Below, in pieces: positions 1-10,834 of a stretch of 64,000 nt of DNA. The notes beneath the pieces are model-generated. The model ran no database searches, was not told the DNA's origin, and saw nothing but the letters and a program-made list of their open reading frames with translations. Every line of letters begins with the position of its first letter. Position 1 is the first letter of the stretch. The position numbers and the translations under genes were made by a program. Source of the DNA: Acanthornis magna (Eukaryota > Chordata > Aves > Passeriformes > Acanthizidae); the NCBI GenBank assembly GCA_036785705.1, contig JAWUZG010000084.1, forward strand, positions 11,979,501 through 12,043,500. The letters are read 5' to 3'.

Positions 1-1213
1 TAAATAGGAAGAATTTTTGTGTACAGCTTGTAGTTGTAGAGGATTGAAATTGTATGATTCACTAAGGTAAACAATACAGTTCTGTAAAGATTAACCATAT
101 TAGCAAGAGTACTAGCTAGGGTAATGCTGGTTTTCAGTCCATGCATCAAAGCTGAGCAGTCAGTCGGGAAGAAATTTCTCTTGGGATATGGTGTTGGACA
201 ATTAGCTGCATTTCCAGAGATCTGTGGAGTCTTCTGAGTTGTTAATGGTGTTGGCTATTATCAGAATGGAATATTGGTCTTGGTAGGCTGTTGTTTTACA
301 TTATGATAGTTCTGAGATGCAGAGGGAGATATCCAGAACATGTTTGCCTAACAGCACAGTAAAGCTTAATCTTTTGTTTGCAAATACCTCCCCTTTTCAT
401 GTACAGGAAGTTGAAATACTTCACAAAAATCTGATTGCTACAGACGGACAAAAATATAACTCCCTTCTAAAATACTTCTTGTAACACTCATTCAATACCT
501 GTTTCTTCTTACAAAAGTACTAAATGTATTAGCTGGTGTTTGAGTTTGGAAAACATTGAGTACTCATGGAATATCTTTCCTCGTGATTTTTCAGTCATAG
601 ACTAGTTGTGCATTTTCACCTCCAAGACACCTGATAGATTAAGAAATTGGTACCTCTTTTTTCATTGTTTTAAGTTAATACCTTTTTGACTATGGTCAGT
701 TTTTTCAGATTCATTATTCATGAAGTCAGCTGTCTTGTTAGCATATTTCATTCTTGCATTTGTTTAGAGGCCCTGAATTATGTGCTTCTGAAGGATGACA
801 TAAGTAATTCTTTTTTTAGTATTTGCTGTTCCCTATTGTTGAAGTGTCACCTTTGGGACTGTGACTGTCATTTGACAAATGTTAATCCTTCTAGTAACTT
901 TTAATGATCTTGATAATGCAATGATAATGAGAGAAGAAGATGGAAATGGTTACTGGGGAGAAGATTTAAAATTCTGTGGACTTAAAAGTATTCCAGGGTA
1001 TTCATATTGAATCATGGTGGTGCTCTTGCTTTTATTTCTAGTTTTCTATAGGTGAAAATACACCACCTTTTCTCTTTCTTCCCCAGAAAGTGGTAAGAAT
1101 TGGAGTCTGTTTTAACATCATCAATAATGGAATGTAAATCTGGAAATGAGACCATTTGGTTGGTATATGAGCTGAATTATTGATCTCCTGTTGTTTCTCT
1201 AATCTGTACTTGC

Positions 1214-1233
1214 TTTTTTTTTTTTTTTTTTTT
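1214..1233. repeat. T20 homopolymer tract
   Basis: Twenty consecutive T on the plus strand, the longest homopolymer in the window. There is no recognisable SINE or processed transcript next to it, so it is a simple repeat rather than a demonstrable poly(A) tail. Length is expected to vary between individuals. Confidence 0.95.
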
Positions 1234-1793
1234 AATGATGCGTCTTTTTCAAAGACAAATATCTGCTTGGATTGGGGATGTGTTTTCAGAGAAGCCAGAT
1301 GGTACATTGGCCTTGGTGGTCTTGAATCTGCAGTGCTTCCCGAGCAGTTTAAATATTTGAAACTTGCTTATTCCTCTTGGTTATTCTGAGCTTAAGCTTT
1401 TTAAATTTATATAAACTTTTGTCTCAATCTCAAGAATTGTTTTCAGTCTGATAATTTTTTGTGATTAAAACAAAATAATGCAATACAATATTGAAGTTTA
1501 AGCGCAGTTTGCTAATTATAATCCTTCAGTAGGAATTACTTTAGCATCTGGAAATAGGAAATAAAAAGATCAAGGGTTGAAGGTGCTTTCCCTAAATGTA
1601 ATTGCCATTTAAAATTATGTAAACACCACATTGAAGTTTCTTCAGACGGAATGCTTAGGGTGAGGATCTGTGATAGAATAATGACTGGGGTTTTTTTGTC
1701 TCATTAGGTGAGTGCTTTCCCTGTGGATGGGGTTTTTGGTGGTGTGTGCACAAGAGAGATCTCAGTATATGTTCTAAATACACTTTGTATTTC

Positions 1794-1817
1794 TTAGTTC
1801 TATGGTTAGTTCTATGG
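1794..1817. repeat. 12-base perfect tandem duplication
   Basis: The unit TTAGTTCTATGG occurs twice back to back with no mismatch. No gene context. It resembles a replication-slippage duplication. Confidence 0.9.
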
Positions 1818-3511
1818 AACTAGCTTAATAAGCCTAGCTTTATTTATGAAGTATAAATAGAGGAGAAAAGTCTTGATCAGGAGACATATAAATACTAAGT
1901 ATGTGGAAGAAGATAGGATTCTGCTGCTTGCTGCAAGGAGTAATATATAACCAAGGCAGTTTAAACAGCCAATCAGTTGAATGCTACCTGTGATTTTTTT
2001 GGTGTCACGCTGAGAATAAATCAGGTTTGTGTAGTGACTGGAAATGACCTTTTTTACATTCCTTGGAACTTTTTGCACTTTAGCCTTATGAAAACCTACT
2101 GCTCTTCCCTGGCTTCCTTCTTTTGCAGGTTTTAAATCAAACTGTTACAAAAATATTGTGCATGTAGATTTCTCAAGAACTTGCATTGATTTAGATAACT
2201 CAGTTCAAAAGATAACTAAAATATGTATTACAGTGTCCAACACCTGAGTCTTGTACCTCAGCACTTCCTGGTAAGATTCCATTTCCTTCAAAATACAGTA
2301 GAACTTGACTCATTCAGATATTGCATTCTCCAAAATATCTTGGAGAAGATTAAGTCCTGTATCATCTAAAGGATGTCCTATGCCAAGACAGCAAATGAGG
2401 CTGTAGCAGCTCTTATGAGCTTTTATTGTGAAAAGGTGTGCAGATTTTATAAATACGATTTCCTTTGTCCTCTTTTCTCTAGAAGGTATAGCTTTTACCA
2501 AAACAAACCAGTGAAGAAGCTGCTGATGAATTCTTTGGATAATTTTGAAAGTAGTTCACATCTGGGAGTGGAAGGGAAAAAAGAATTTAAACCTCCAGTA
2601 CCTGCTTCCTCAGATGCACTGGGGCAGCAACATTTGTAACCCCCCGACGGACTTTAGTGTGTTTTGTCCAAAGAAAAGCTATCTGGGTTTTTATTGTGGC
2701 TATGCCAAAGCAGGAGGTTCCCTTCCTATGAGGAAAAGCTATTGCTTTCTATTGCTCCAGTTTCTCCTTCCAGTAAGTTTACTGGGGACAGCATTTCTCT
2801 TACTACACCTTGCAATATCAATAAACAGAGCTGACATATGCATGAATGTTTCTGAAGATTGATTATCTTTAAAAAAAAAACCCAAGTAATGATACTGGTA
2901 TTTTATGTTGATCCATGTTAGGCTACAGTTTTTACTGTTCTCAGTGTTTTGGGTGCTGCTTTAAATAAATTTGTGTTCAAAAAATTGGAATGATTGTCCG
3001 TATGCCCCAGTAACCTCTGCTTGCTTTAATTTTCACTACTGTGCCTATGAGTGAGATATTTTTACCCAGTATCTGACAGGTGAATACAAATTTCTTCCAT
3101 ATGTGTCATTGCCATAGTTGTTTTTTTTTTGTCATAGCTTGATATTACGAGAACAAAAGAAAGCTGGGGACCCTAGTGAGAATGTTAGAGAGGGATTAAC
3201 AGAGCCTTGTAGCTATGGAGTTAAGCTGGGCTTCTGTTTTCACTGCCAGTGACATCTTGATTTATGCATACTGGGGATGTTTTTAAACACAGAAGCAATA
3301 GGAAATAAGACAGTTTGCTTCTAGTTTGTGTTTCCTGCAGGGCTTCTTGGCTTTGCCTTCCAGTTAGACAAGAGTATTTGGAGCATAATCTTGTTGTTCC
3401 GTCCTCTTGTTGCTGTTTATTGGTTTGCAGGTTATGTAAAGCTCTCCGCTTGAATCTGTTCTCCCCTTGCCCAAATATTCCTTGAAGATGTAAGTTGGAA
3501 ATGTGCTTACC

Positions 3512-3524
3512 AAAAAAAAAAAAA
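3512..3524. repeat. A13 homopolymer tract
   Basis: Thirteen consecutive A on the plus strand. No retroposed gene or SINE is recognisable upstream, so it is called a simple repeat only. Confidence 0.9.
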
Positions 3525-5365
3525 CTCTTGTGCACATCCTGTTTTCCAATAGTGTTATTTCCTTCAGTGTGGTGCTCCTACTGAGAATATGGCTCCAAGG
3601 ATATCTTCTGTGTCTGACAAAGGTGGTGACTGCTAAGGAGAGAAGTGCACAAACGGTGTAAGAGACGAGCAAGGTTGTTTTAACTAATGGATGGACTTGT
3701 TTTTTGAGTAGCATTTTGTATACTACAGATATCTAAGTAGTCTAAATCGGGGTTCAGGATTTGGGTTTTTGTCGTCGTTGGGTTTTTGTTTTTCTCAGGG
3801 TTTATGGTAAGAAAAAGGTGGTCAGTCTCGTAGCAGTCTGAATACTCACACTGTCATTGTGGAACAGTGTACCCGCAGATGAACTTGCACAAATACTGAA
3901 AGCAGCAGCCTGGAACAGGAATATAAGTTTCTCCCTTCCTCCCGCTTTACGTATTTCAAAGGTGCAGATTGCTGAGGTAAGCAAGCTGCAAAGTTGAGAT
4001 GGATTAGCCGTAAAGTAAGCGTTAACTACTGTAAAAACAAGCCTTCTTCCATTGCCAACCACTTCTCAGTGGCCTGTTGCTGGTCCCTTGCTAAAAGGTG
4101 ACATAGTTTGCAATTCTAATAGTGTGACACCTTTTGCCTGCCATGCTGAAATACTTCTCAGGATTTCAACATATATGAATATATTTCTAGTGAGCATAAT
4201 TTTGCTTATGGGTTTAATCTAAAAGCAGAATGATTGATGGAATTTTATTTTTATTACAAAAGCAGGAGCTTTTAGAATGTATCAAAGGAGTTTTAGTAGA
4301 ATGATGATGGATTTTAACCTCTAGGTCTGTCTCAGTGATCTTTGGTATTAACTTGCTAATACAAGGTACTGATTGGGATCTTCCCATTCAATGAAATCAT
4401 ATTGCTTCATCTTTTGTAGGCTTCTGTGAAACAACCTCTTAAACTAATGTAGTTACACTGCTGATAAAAAGTAAAATATACCTTCATCTTTGTAATAAAG
4501 CATATGAATATAGAAGCTTACCTGGTCCTTTAAGTGCTCTAAAACAATAAGACTAATTTCTGCTGCAGAGAATTTAACTGTAATACTGCAGTATTGGTTT
4601 TATCAGTAAGTCCTTGCGTGATGTTTGTCACTCATTTCTAATACCATACCTAGAATTTGTATTGTACTACACAGAAACTGTGCTCCCTCTTGTTTTTTTG
4701 AGCTGTGCTAAAATAGATGATAATTTTTTATTTTAGCAGTGTTTGAGGCTGAACATAATGAAATGGCAAATTTATAGCATGTAGGTTTTTAATTTTTTTC
4801 CCCCTGATTAGAATTCTCCCCAATTCTCCTATTGTGAGAATATTTTGCATCATTACACAGAAGAAATGGTTCTAATGTTTGTTTTGTCATATAACGAATC
4901 AATTTTGGTTTGGAAAGTTCCTCTCCCTAATTCCTATCTTTAAAGTCTTTGTTATGATTCTAATTAGTAGGTATTAGCATATGTATCAAAATGCAGAGTG
5001 TGCAAGTACTATTTGGAAAATTAAATGCTAGGTTTAGCTCATCATTTTGTATCATTGAGATTTATTTTGAACAAAACATTAGCACACTGAAGTATGAAAA
5101 GTATAGAATTATAGCATAAAATCAACATCAATAAAAATCTTTCTTGTGTACATGGCTTTTCCCTCTCTTAGTATCCGTGCAGCTGGGCACAAAAAGAACC
5201 ATATAACAAATACGTTGCTATTCCTCATGACTGAGGCTGGAGGAGCTAAATATGGAATTCTCAATGTGGAGTTGAAAATGTAAAAGCACTAAATTGCTTT
5301 TATAGTATTGAGAAGTGGGATATGGGGTGGATCACTTGGAGGAGAAGGAGAATTTTCCTCTTCAG

Positions 5366-5564
5366 ACAAAACAAGCATATATTTGTTTTGCCACTTGCAA
5401 TAATGGGCCATCCAGCATAAATGTTGGTACCACCACGCCTGCAGTAGCTACAGGCATTGGCTGGAACAGCCTCAGCCCAGGAGCTCTGGCTACACCAGGA
5501 ACTGTGCCCAATCACTTCTACTATGATCCTTCCTCTGTTTTTAAAATCTTCTCTTCTGGAAAAG
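5366..5564 (+). CDS. Candidate internal exon or pseudo-exon, unrecognised protein
   Basis: A block open in one frame from 5366 (ACA AAA CAA GCA) to 5564, 66 codons plus one base. It is preceded by a pyrimidine-rich acceptor ending CTCTTCAG and followed by the donor GTGAGA at 5565. The translated residues are rich in Ser, Thr, Pro, Gly and Ala in the middle (around GTTTPAVATG and GALATPGTVP), then NHFYYDPSSVF. This looks like a disordered linker more than random AT-rich DNA, and the block is less AT-rich than its surroundings. I do not recognise the protein. The block ends in phase 1, whereas the next candidate exon needs phase 2, so the pair does not join in frame. It could be a chance frame, a decayed exon, or an exon with another splice partner. 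Confidence 0.2.
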
Positions 5565-5699
5565 GTGAGAAGACAGGTGGAAAGAGCTGTAGACCTTCCT
5601 GATTTTTTTAGACTTGGCATAAACATCTCATTTGGTATCTTGCTCTGCTCACTGCACATTACATACTTTTCAAATACATATGCTTTACTTTCTCTCCAG

Positions 5700-5766
5700 A
5701 AGAGAGAAAGAACTGAAACAACTCAAGCTGAAGCAACAAGTGAATGATATGCAAAGGCAACTTTGA
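5700..5766 (+). CDS. Candidate terminal coding exon, coiled-coil-like C-terminus
   Basis: A strong splice acceptor (tract TTTACTTTCTCTCCAG ending at 5699) precedes a short frame starting with one base of a split codon. It then reads 21 residues beginning REKELKQLKLKQQ and ending NDMQRQL, followed by TGA at 5764-5766. Leucines and charged or Gln residues are spaced as in a coiled coil, and no Cys, Pro or Gly interrupts it. The frame would fit the last coding exon of a coiled-coil protein whose body lies upstream, possibly outside the window. The nearest candidate exon (5366-5564) is about 135 bases upstream but in the wrong phase: joined to it, translation would stop within five codons. A/G-rich DNA can produce Lys/Gln/Glu-rich frames by chance, so this is weak. 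No family is recognised. Confidence 0.22.
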
Positions 5767-7849
5767 AGTAGAACTGAACTTTAAGTGTATAATTTTACAA
5801 AGAGGAACAGATCTTTGTAGAAAGCACCACAGTATCCTATGACAAAAACCTTGCTATCACACAATGACTGTGTAATTTATGCCATAGTTCCCTGAGCACT
5901 TGGGGACTGCTGTGAGAAGTGCCCTCCTCTCACTGCTGGAGCTGTTTATTCCTCTCTGTTTGCCAGCTTGAGTGCTTGGAATTGGATCCTGCTAGTGATG
6001 CAGGTTAAAACTAATGGAAAGAAAACGGCATTTTAGTTCAGCTGGGATCAATTCCTGATCCATTTCACTGTACTGCTGCACAAGTACCTCTGCATGGGAG
6101 AGACACAGACGGAAGATTGGGAGAGCAGGAGGGACGGAGCAGGGGGCAGTGCGATCAATTGCAACAGTGGTAGTGACAGGTTGCTGGCGTGATGTGTTAG
6201 TGCAACTGTGACATTCCATAGGTGCTATGGAAACTTGATATGTGCTAGACAAGATGAAACCTTTTTCTCTATAAAACAGGCTAAAATAATCCATTTTCAG
6301 TTAAGTAATATGTCCACTGAGAAATAATTGTTCCAATGTCTATGAAGTTGTTCTTCTCATTTGCTACAACTGTGGATCCAGAAAAGTCACTGACAGAATA
6401 TGCTTCTGTTTGGTGGAAGAAAAGTAACTTCAACTCTGGTACCAAAGTGTAATCAGTCAGGATGGCAAAGTTCGGCTGCCTTGGTAAGCAGAAGATTAGA
6501 GGGGCCAGGGCAACTGCAGAAACAAGCTGAATATCAGCTTGCTGGTTATGCTGTTTAATTGCCGTGGATTTCATGAGGGTTTGTGGTGATGGTTTGTACA
6601 CACGTGTGTGATTTTATGGGGTGGTGGGGAATGCTAATTTGGTTTATATGCTTCAACGGATGCTCTAGCACACTTTGCATAAATGTAGTTTTTAGCTGAA
6701 ACTTAGCCTTTCTAACTTGATTATCATTGTTTGAAGAATAGTTTGTACATCAGCTTTTTTTCCGCTAAAATTAGACTGGCTCTCTTTTATACACAAGTTG
6801 CTTTGCCACAGCAAAGTGAATGCAAATTGGAGTCATTCTGTATAATTTCTTTTGTGTTCTGTCACCCTCTATGGTAATAGCCAGCAAAAACCTCAACTCC
6901 AACTTATGCCTGACTTTTGCTAGGTTTTTTTTTTCTGCTGACATAACACTCTATACTCTGGGATGCTGTATCCTGGGGACAGAAATGAATTCACTTTGTA
7001 GATAGTCACATGTAATCTTTTGGTAAAGGACTGACTTAGATATAACACATTCCCATTGCTGGGTGCAACAGTTAGGTCTGAAGTCCTGTTTCATGAATAC
7101 ATGATTATAGAAGAATAATGATAAATGTCCTTCCTCTCTTAGTGCCACAGATAGTAAACTGGTCAGTGCACCAGAGGGAGGTTGGGAAGTAGGATGTGCA
7201 TCACATAGTGCCTATTGCCACATGCTCTGCCAGATGTTTTGGTATATAAAAATCTACTGTGTAACTTACAAAACAAAAAATATGTACTTAATATGAAATT
7301 ACATGAAGTTCTTGACTAAAATCAATTATAACAGAATGTTCTTAATTTGCTGTCTTTGCAAATTGTACTGTTTTGTGTGACTCACTGAAGATGACTAATT
7401 CTGCTCACCCTGAATTTACCTAGCTGCTGTTCAGAGCACATTCCTTGTGACTCAATTCATGCTTAAGATTTCTGATTTTGTGCGCATTTCCCCAATAATA
7501 TTTGTGCTTCCAGGATGCAAGGGGCAGTGTCTTAATACACTTGTTACAGGACCAAGCATGCTGTGCTCAGGCACAGTGCTTTAGAGGTCTCCAGTGTATT
7601 GTGAAATGCAGCCATGTATGTTTATCAGGAGCAGCTGGTTTTGTTCTGTGGATGGATCCATTTGGGGGGAGGGGGAGACTGCTGGTGGCTTTTAGAGATT
7701 AGCTGGTGACAGTTTTGCTTGGGAAGTGTACCAAGTTTTAGCAGAGCTGCTGTAAGAGAGAGAGGAGCTGCAAAGGAACAGGGAAAAAATACAAGCTCTA
7801 CTAATCTTTATGTGTGAGAAGAAGCCTTCATGATTTGGTTATCTGCATG

Positions 7850-8060
7850 TGGGTCTAATTGCAGCGTTGATTAGAGGAGTGTGTAACACTTGCTACTGAA
7901 ATAAAGATCTGGCTGAGCTGGTACAGGCGACGTTTGGACACACAAGGCCTAGATGAGGCATCAGAGCAGCTGTGTCCTTGTGCAGGCGAGAGGGAGGCTG
8001 TCCGGTTTATTGGATCTTGTCAGATCATGGCAATGCATGCTTCTTAAATCCCTCTGGGTA
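7850..8060. promoter_or_regulatory. Possible conserved non-coding element
   Basis: Balanced base composition without simple repeats. It has homeodomain-like cores (TCTAATTGCAG near 7855, TTGATTAGAGG near 7867), an ATAAAGATC stretch and an E-box-like CAGCTG. This texture is typical of deeply conserved enhancers, but conservation cannot be seen from one sequence. The call is inference from motif content only. Confidence 0.18.
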
Positions 8061-8534
8061 GGGAGGGAGTGTTGAAGTAAGGATGGCTTATTTTAGGTAA
8101 ACAGATTTAGACAGCAGTCCATTTTCTTGTTCCTTTCCCGCTAAGAAATGTGGGGACATCTCACGAAAGGGTAGCGTTCAATCTTTGAAATGTTCATGTC
8201 TGGCGTGTTTTGTGGGCAGGAGCTGCATGGCAGGTATGAGCTGGGCACAGGGTCTGCAGCAGCTCAGTTAGTTATGGTGCCCTTTTTTTAACTTCAGGAA
8301 GTGGTGGATGTGTGTTTGCTTTTAATGCTATTCCTATTCTCCTGCTTCTCTCATCCTTTTTCCTAAGTGTGTATTGATTAAGTGTTGACAGTACGCATGT
8401 GCTGAACTTACTTCTTCCTTTTGTATTAAAGTCTAGCTGTGAATTCTTTTTCTACTTAAAGAACAGTGGAAGATGTCTGGGTTTAATTCTTGGCTGCCGG
8501 AACTTCATGGAGAAATGGGGGTTTTGTGGGACCT

Positions 8535-9044
8535 TCAGCACTCTTGTAGTATATAATAGTTATTGCTGTGCTCAGGTCTTCTACCTATTCTTAATATATG
8601 AAGCAAATGCTTTGCTCTCCAACTACGCAGAAGGGACTTGAGAATAATGCGTTTCAAGCAAGTACCGTATTTAGTTTGATTATCTTTATCCTGGAGGGGA
8701 CAGCCTTGCTCTTGCATGTCAGAGTGTAGTTCTGTACTGTCTCTTGCTGTGCTTGGAGAACTTCCAGTTACTACACGGGAATGGATTCCTCTTTCTTGGA
8801 GAGGAAGGTCCTCTGCCTTTTGCAGCTTAGGCCTGGCTGATACAGTACTGACTGATCTGAGAAGTGGCAGAATGACAGATATATTTTGGGACTGAAAATT
8901 AGACATAAGAGACAAGTCAGTAAATAAAATCGCTTCAAAGGCAAACACGTAATGTTTGAATTGCAAAGTAGACATAGAACAACTGAGTTGTCCATGAGAA
9001 AGAACTTGTTCTGTGCCTATACTCTGTATGGCTCTAACAGTCAA
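8535..9044 (-). CDS. 169-codon open frame, unrecognised, probably chance
   Basis: The longest open frame outside repeats, ATG to stop on the minus strand. The translation starts MTVRAIQSIG and ends NYYILQEC. I see no signal peptide, convincing membrane span, zinc finger, coiled coil or known family motif. A frame this long is uncommon but not surprising by chance in 64 kb of six-frame AT-rich sequence. A second minus-strand frame overlaps it (8771-8995), and no splice or promoter signal supports either. It is included because an annotator would ask about it. Confidence 0.1.
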   Translation of the reverse strand: MTVRAIQSIGTEQVLSHGQLSCSMSTLQFKHYVFAFEAILFTDLSLMSNFQSQNISVILPLLRSVSTVSARPKLQKAEDLPLQERGIHSRVVTGSSPSTARDSTELHSDMQEQGCPLQDKDNQTKYGTCLKRIILKSLLRSWRAKHLLHILRIGRRPEHSNNYYILQEC

Positions 9045-10666
9045 CTTGATGTCCAGAGTGATACAACTGGAGGTTGTAACCTTGTCTTTTAAGTAGCACT
9101 TTTCACTCCCTCAGAGTAGAGTCATACAAAAAATGCTGATTTAAGCTGTGGTGCCACTGAGAAAAACGATGATGTGATTTTCCTGAATGAGCTCTGTCAC
9201 TAGTGGAATATTGCTTCTTGGTTAGCTTGTCATCTTTTGGAGACTCTGAGATGCTCCACCAACAATTTGTGCCCACGCTCAGTAAGCAGGGGACAAGAAC
9301 TTTGTGGGAGGAGAGAGAAAGTTAATGGGGGCTGAAAAGATAGAGGCATGCCTTTTCATGTTGATAATAACAAAGTCATTTTAGAAAATAGTAATTATTG
9401 TATCACCTATGGCTGAATAGTCCCGGATCTAAGCCAAGCTTCGAAGTTTTGGAGGTTGTTTGGAAGGGGGCTGTAAAAGACCACTCGATGAAGAGGCTGA
9501 TAGCACTTTCAGGGTTCTTTAACTTAAGAAAAAACTTCATTGAAAAATTTGAAAGAAATATTTTGAATGAGTGATGTGTGTGGATTTGAGCACTTGGGAG
9601 AGATATGCTAAATCCAGCTCCCACCTGTTTCCTAAAATCAAGGCTTAAGAAGTTCTGTAGTTTAATTGTAAACTTTAAAGTTGTTTTTTTCCCCTCCTCA
9701 CTGTAGTGCTTTACTCAGTGTAATTGGGAACGTTTTACAATAGTAATGAACTTGGCAAGAGAAGAGCCCTTTGCCTGCTGCCAGAGTGAAGCAAATAAAC
9801 AAATAAGGGAAACAAAAGAAGATCCCTCCCTGTCCCCTTGGCGGGTTGCAGGAGCGGCTGGCACCGCTGGACATGCTGGCGGAAGGGTGGAATGTCCTGC
9901 CTTGCATTCCACGCAGATGGCCTGGACCCTGGCCACCCCAGCAGAGCAGAAAATACTGTGCTTTCAGCCATGCCACTTGTGATTTAATTGGAACTGAAGC
10001 TAACTTTAAAAGTAGTGCATCATCAATTATAACTGTTTCTATGAACTTCCAAAAATTACACAATGGTTTTGCTAAGGAGAAGTTGAATTCTTCCATCGGA
10101 TGAACATTAGTGGGATCTTCATCTTAAGGATAGTATCTTTTCTTTTTGGGGTACTTTGCCTCTTGAAAAGTCCAGTATACCATCTGAACAGAGTACAGGC
10201 ATCACGAGGAGAGTAATTTTTCTGTAGTGACCTCTTCTGCTTCTCAGCAAAATATTGGCTTTCTGCTTTCAAGGACGGTGATATAAATGCCTCCGGTGTT
10301 GCAAATACCAGTGCTATTGCTCAGGAGCATTGGGGACTGCTGGTTGTACTTCCAGAGTGGTTTATATATATAGATATGGTGGTCAGTATTGACTCCTGAT
10401 AAAGTGAATTTGCCTTGTAGCACTCTTGCAGAAACTTGCCCTCTCAAACTGAAGTAGGATCTGAGTATTTTATGTATTAAGACTGACTGCAGAAGAAATG
10501 TGCTGGTTCTTGCAAGATCAGGCACTCATCTGAGCTTGTCTTGCAGTTTGCTGTCTGTAGCACTGATTACGATAACAGCTTCCTACTATTAATCAAATCT
10601 GCAGGTAGCAGGAGAGAGGAATGGTGCTCTTTTCCTGTAGCTTACGTACTGTTTGGTCAGTTGCCA

Positions 10667-10834
10667 TTAAGGAAGCACAACCCTGTAACCTTAACTAAAG
10701 GATGCAGTAATGATGCTTTGTAGTTATTTATCGGGCAAAATCTAGCACTGTTAGGGAAGCAGAACACCCTGTCCTTAATTGAAGGATATGATCATGATGC
10801 TTTGTAGATTTTTAGTAGGTAAAATCTGTGATTA
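10667..10834. repeat. 84-base diverged tandem duplication, two units
   Basis: Unit 1 (10667-10750) and unit 2 (10751-10834) align without a gap at a period of 84. Shared blocks include TTA(A/G)GGAAGC at the start, CCTTAA, AAGGAT, ATGATGCTTTGTAG in the middle and AAAATCT near the end. Roughly two thirds to three quarters of positions agree by eye, so the duplication is old. Neither unit encodes a conserved frame. No further copy is visible on either side. Confidence 0.88.

Larger units (their letters stand above)
1..5365. other. Non-coding stretch, no gene seen
   Basis: AT-rich, CpG-poor single-copy-looking sequence. Open frames on both strands are short (about 120 codons at most), with no recognisable domain or codon pattern. 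It holds a T20 tract, a 12-base tandem duplication and an A13 tract, listed separately. No transposon could be recognised here by eye; old diverged copies could be missed. Confidence 0.6.
5767..10666. other. Non-coding stretch, no confident gene
   Basis: Unique-looking sequence. It includes a purine-rich run near 7665-7678 (GGGGGGAGGGGGAG), a candidate regulatory stretch at 7850-8060 and the 169-codon minus-strand frame at 8535-9044, listed separately. A GC-richer stretch at about 9840-9950 has an 8-base inverted repeat (9887-9894 with 9905-9912) but no other signal. No transposon recognised. Confidence 0.55.

Noticed and set aside
9698..10096. 132-codon minus-strand frame in a GC-richer stretch
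   Set aside because: Several overlapping frames on both strands are open there, as expected from GC content; none shows a domain or splice support.
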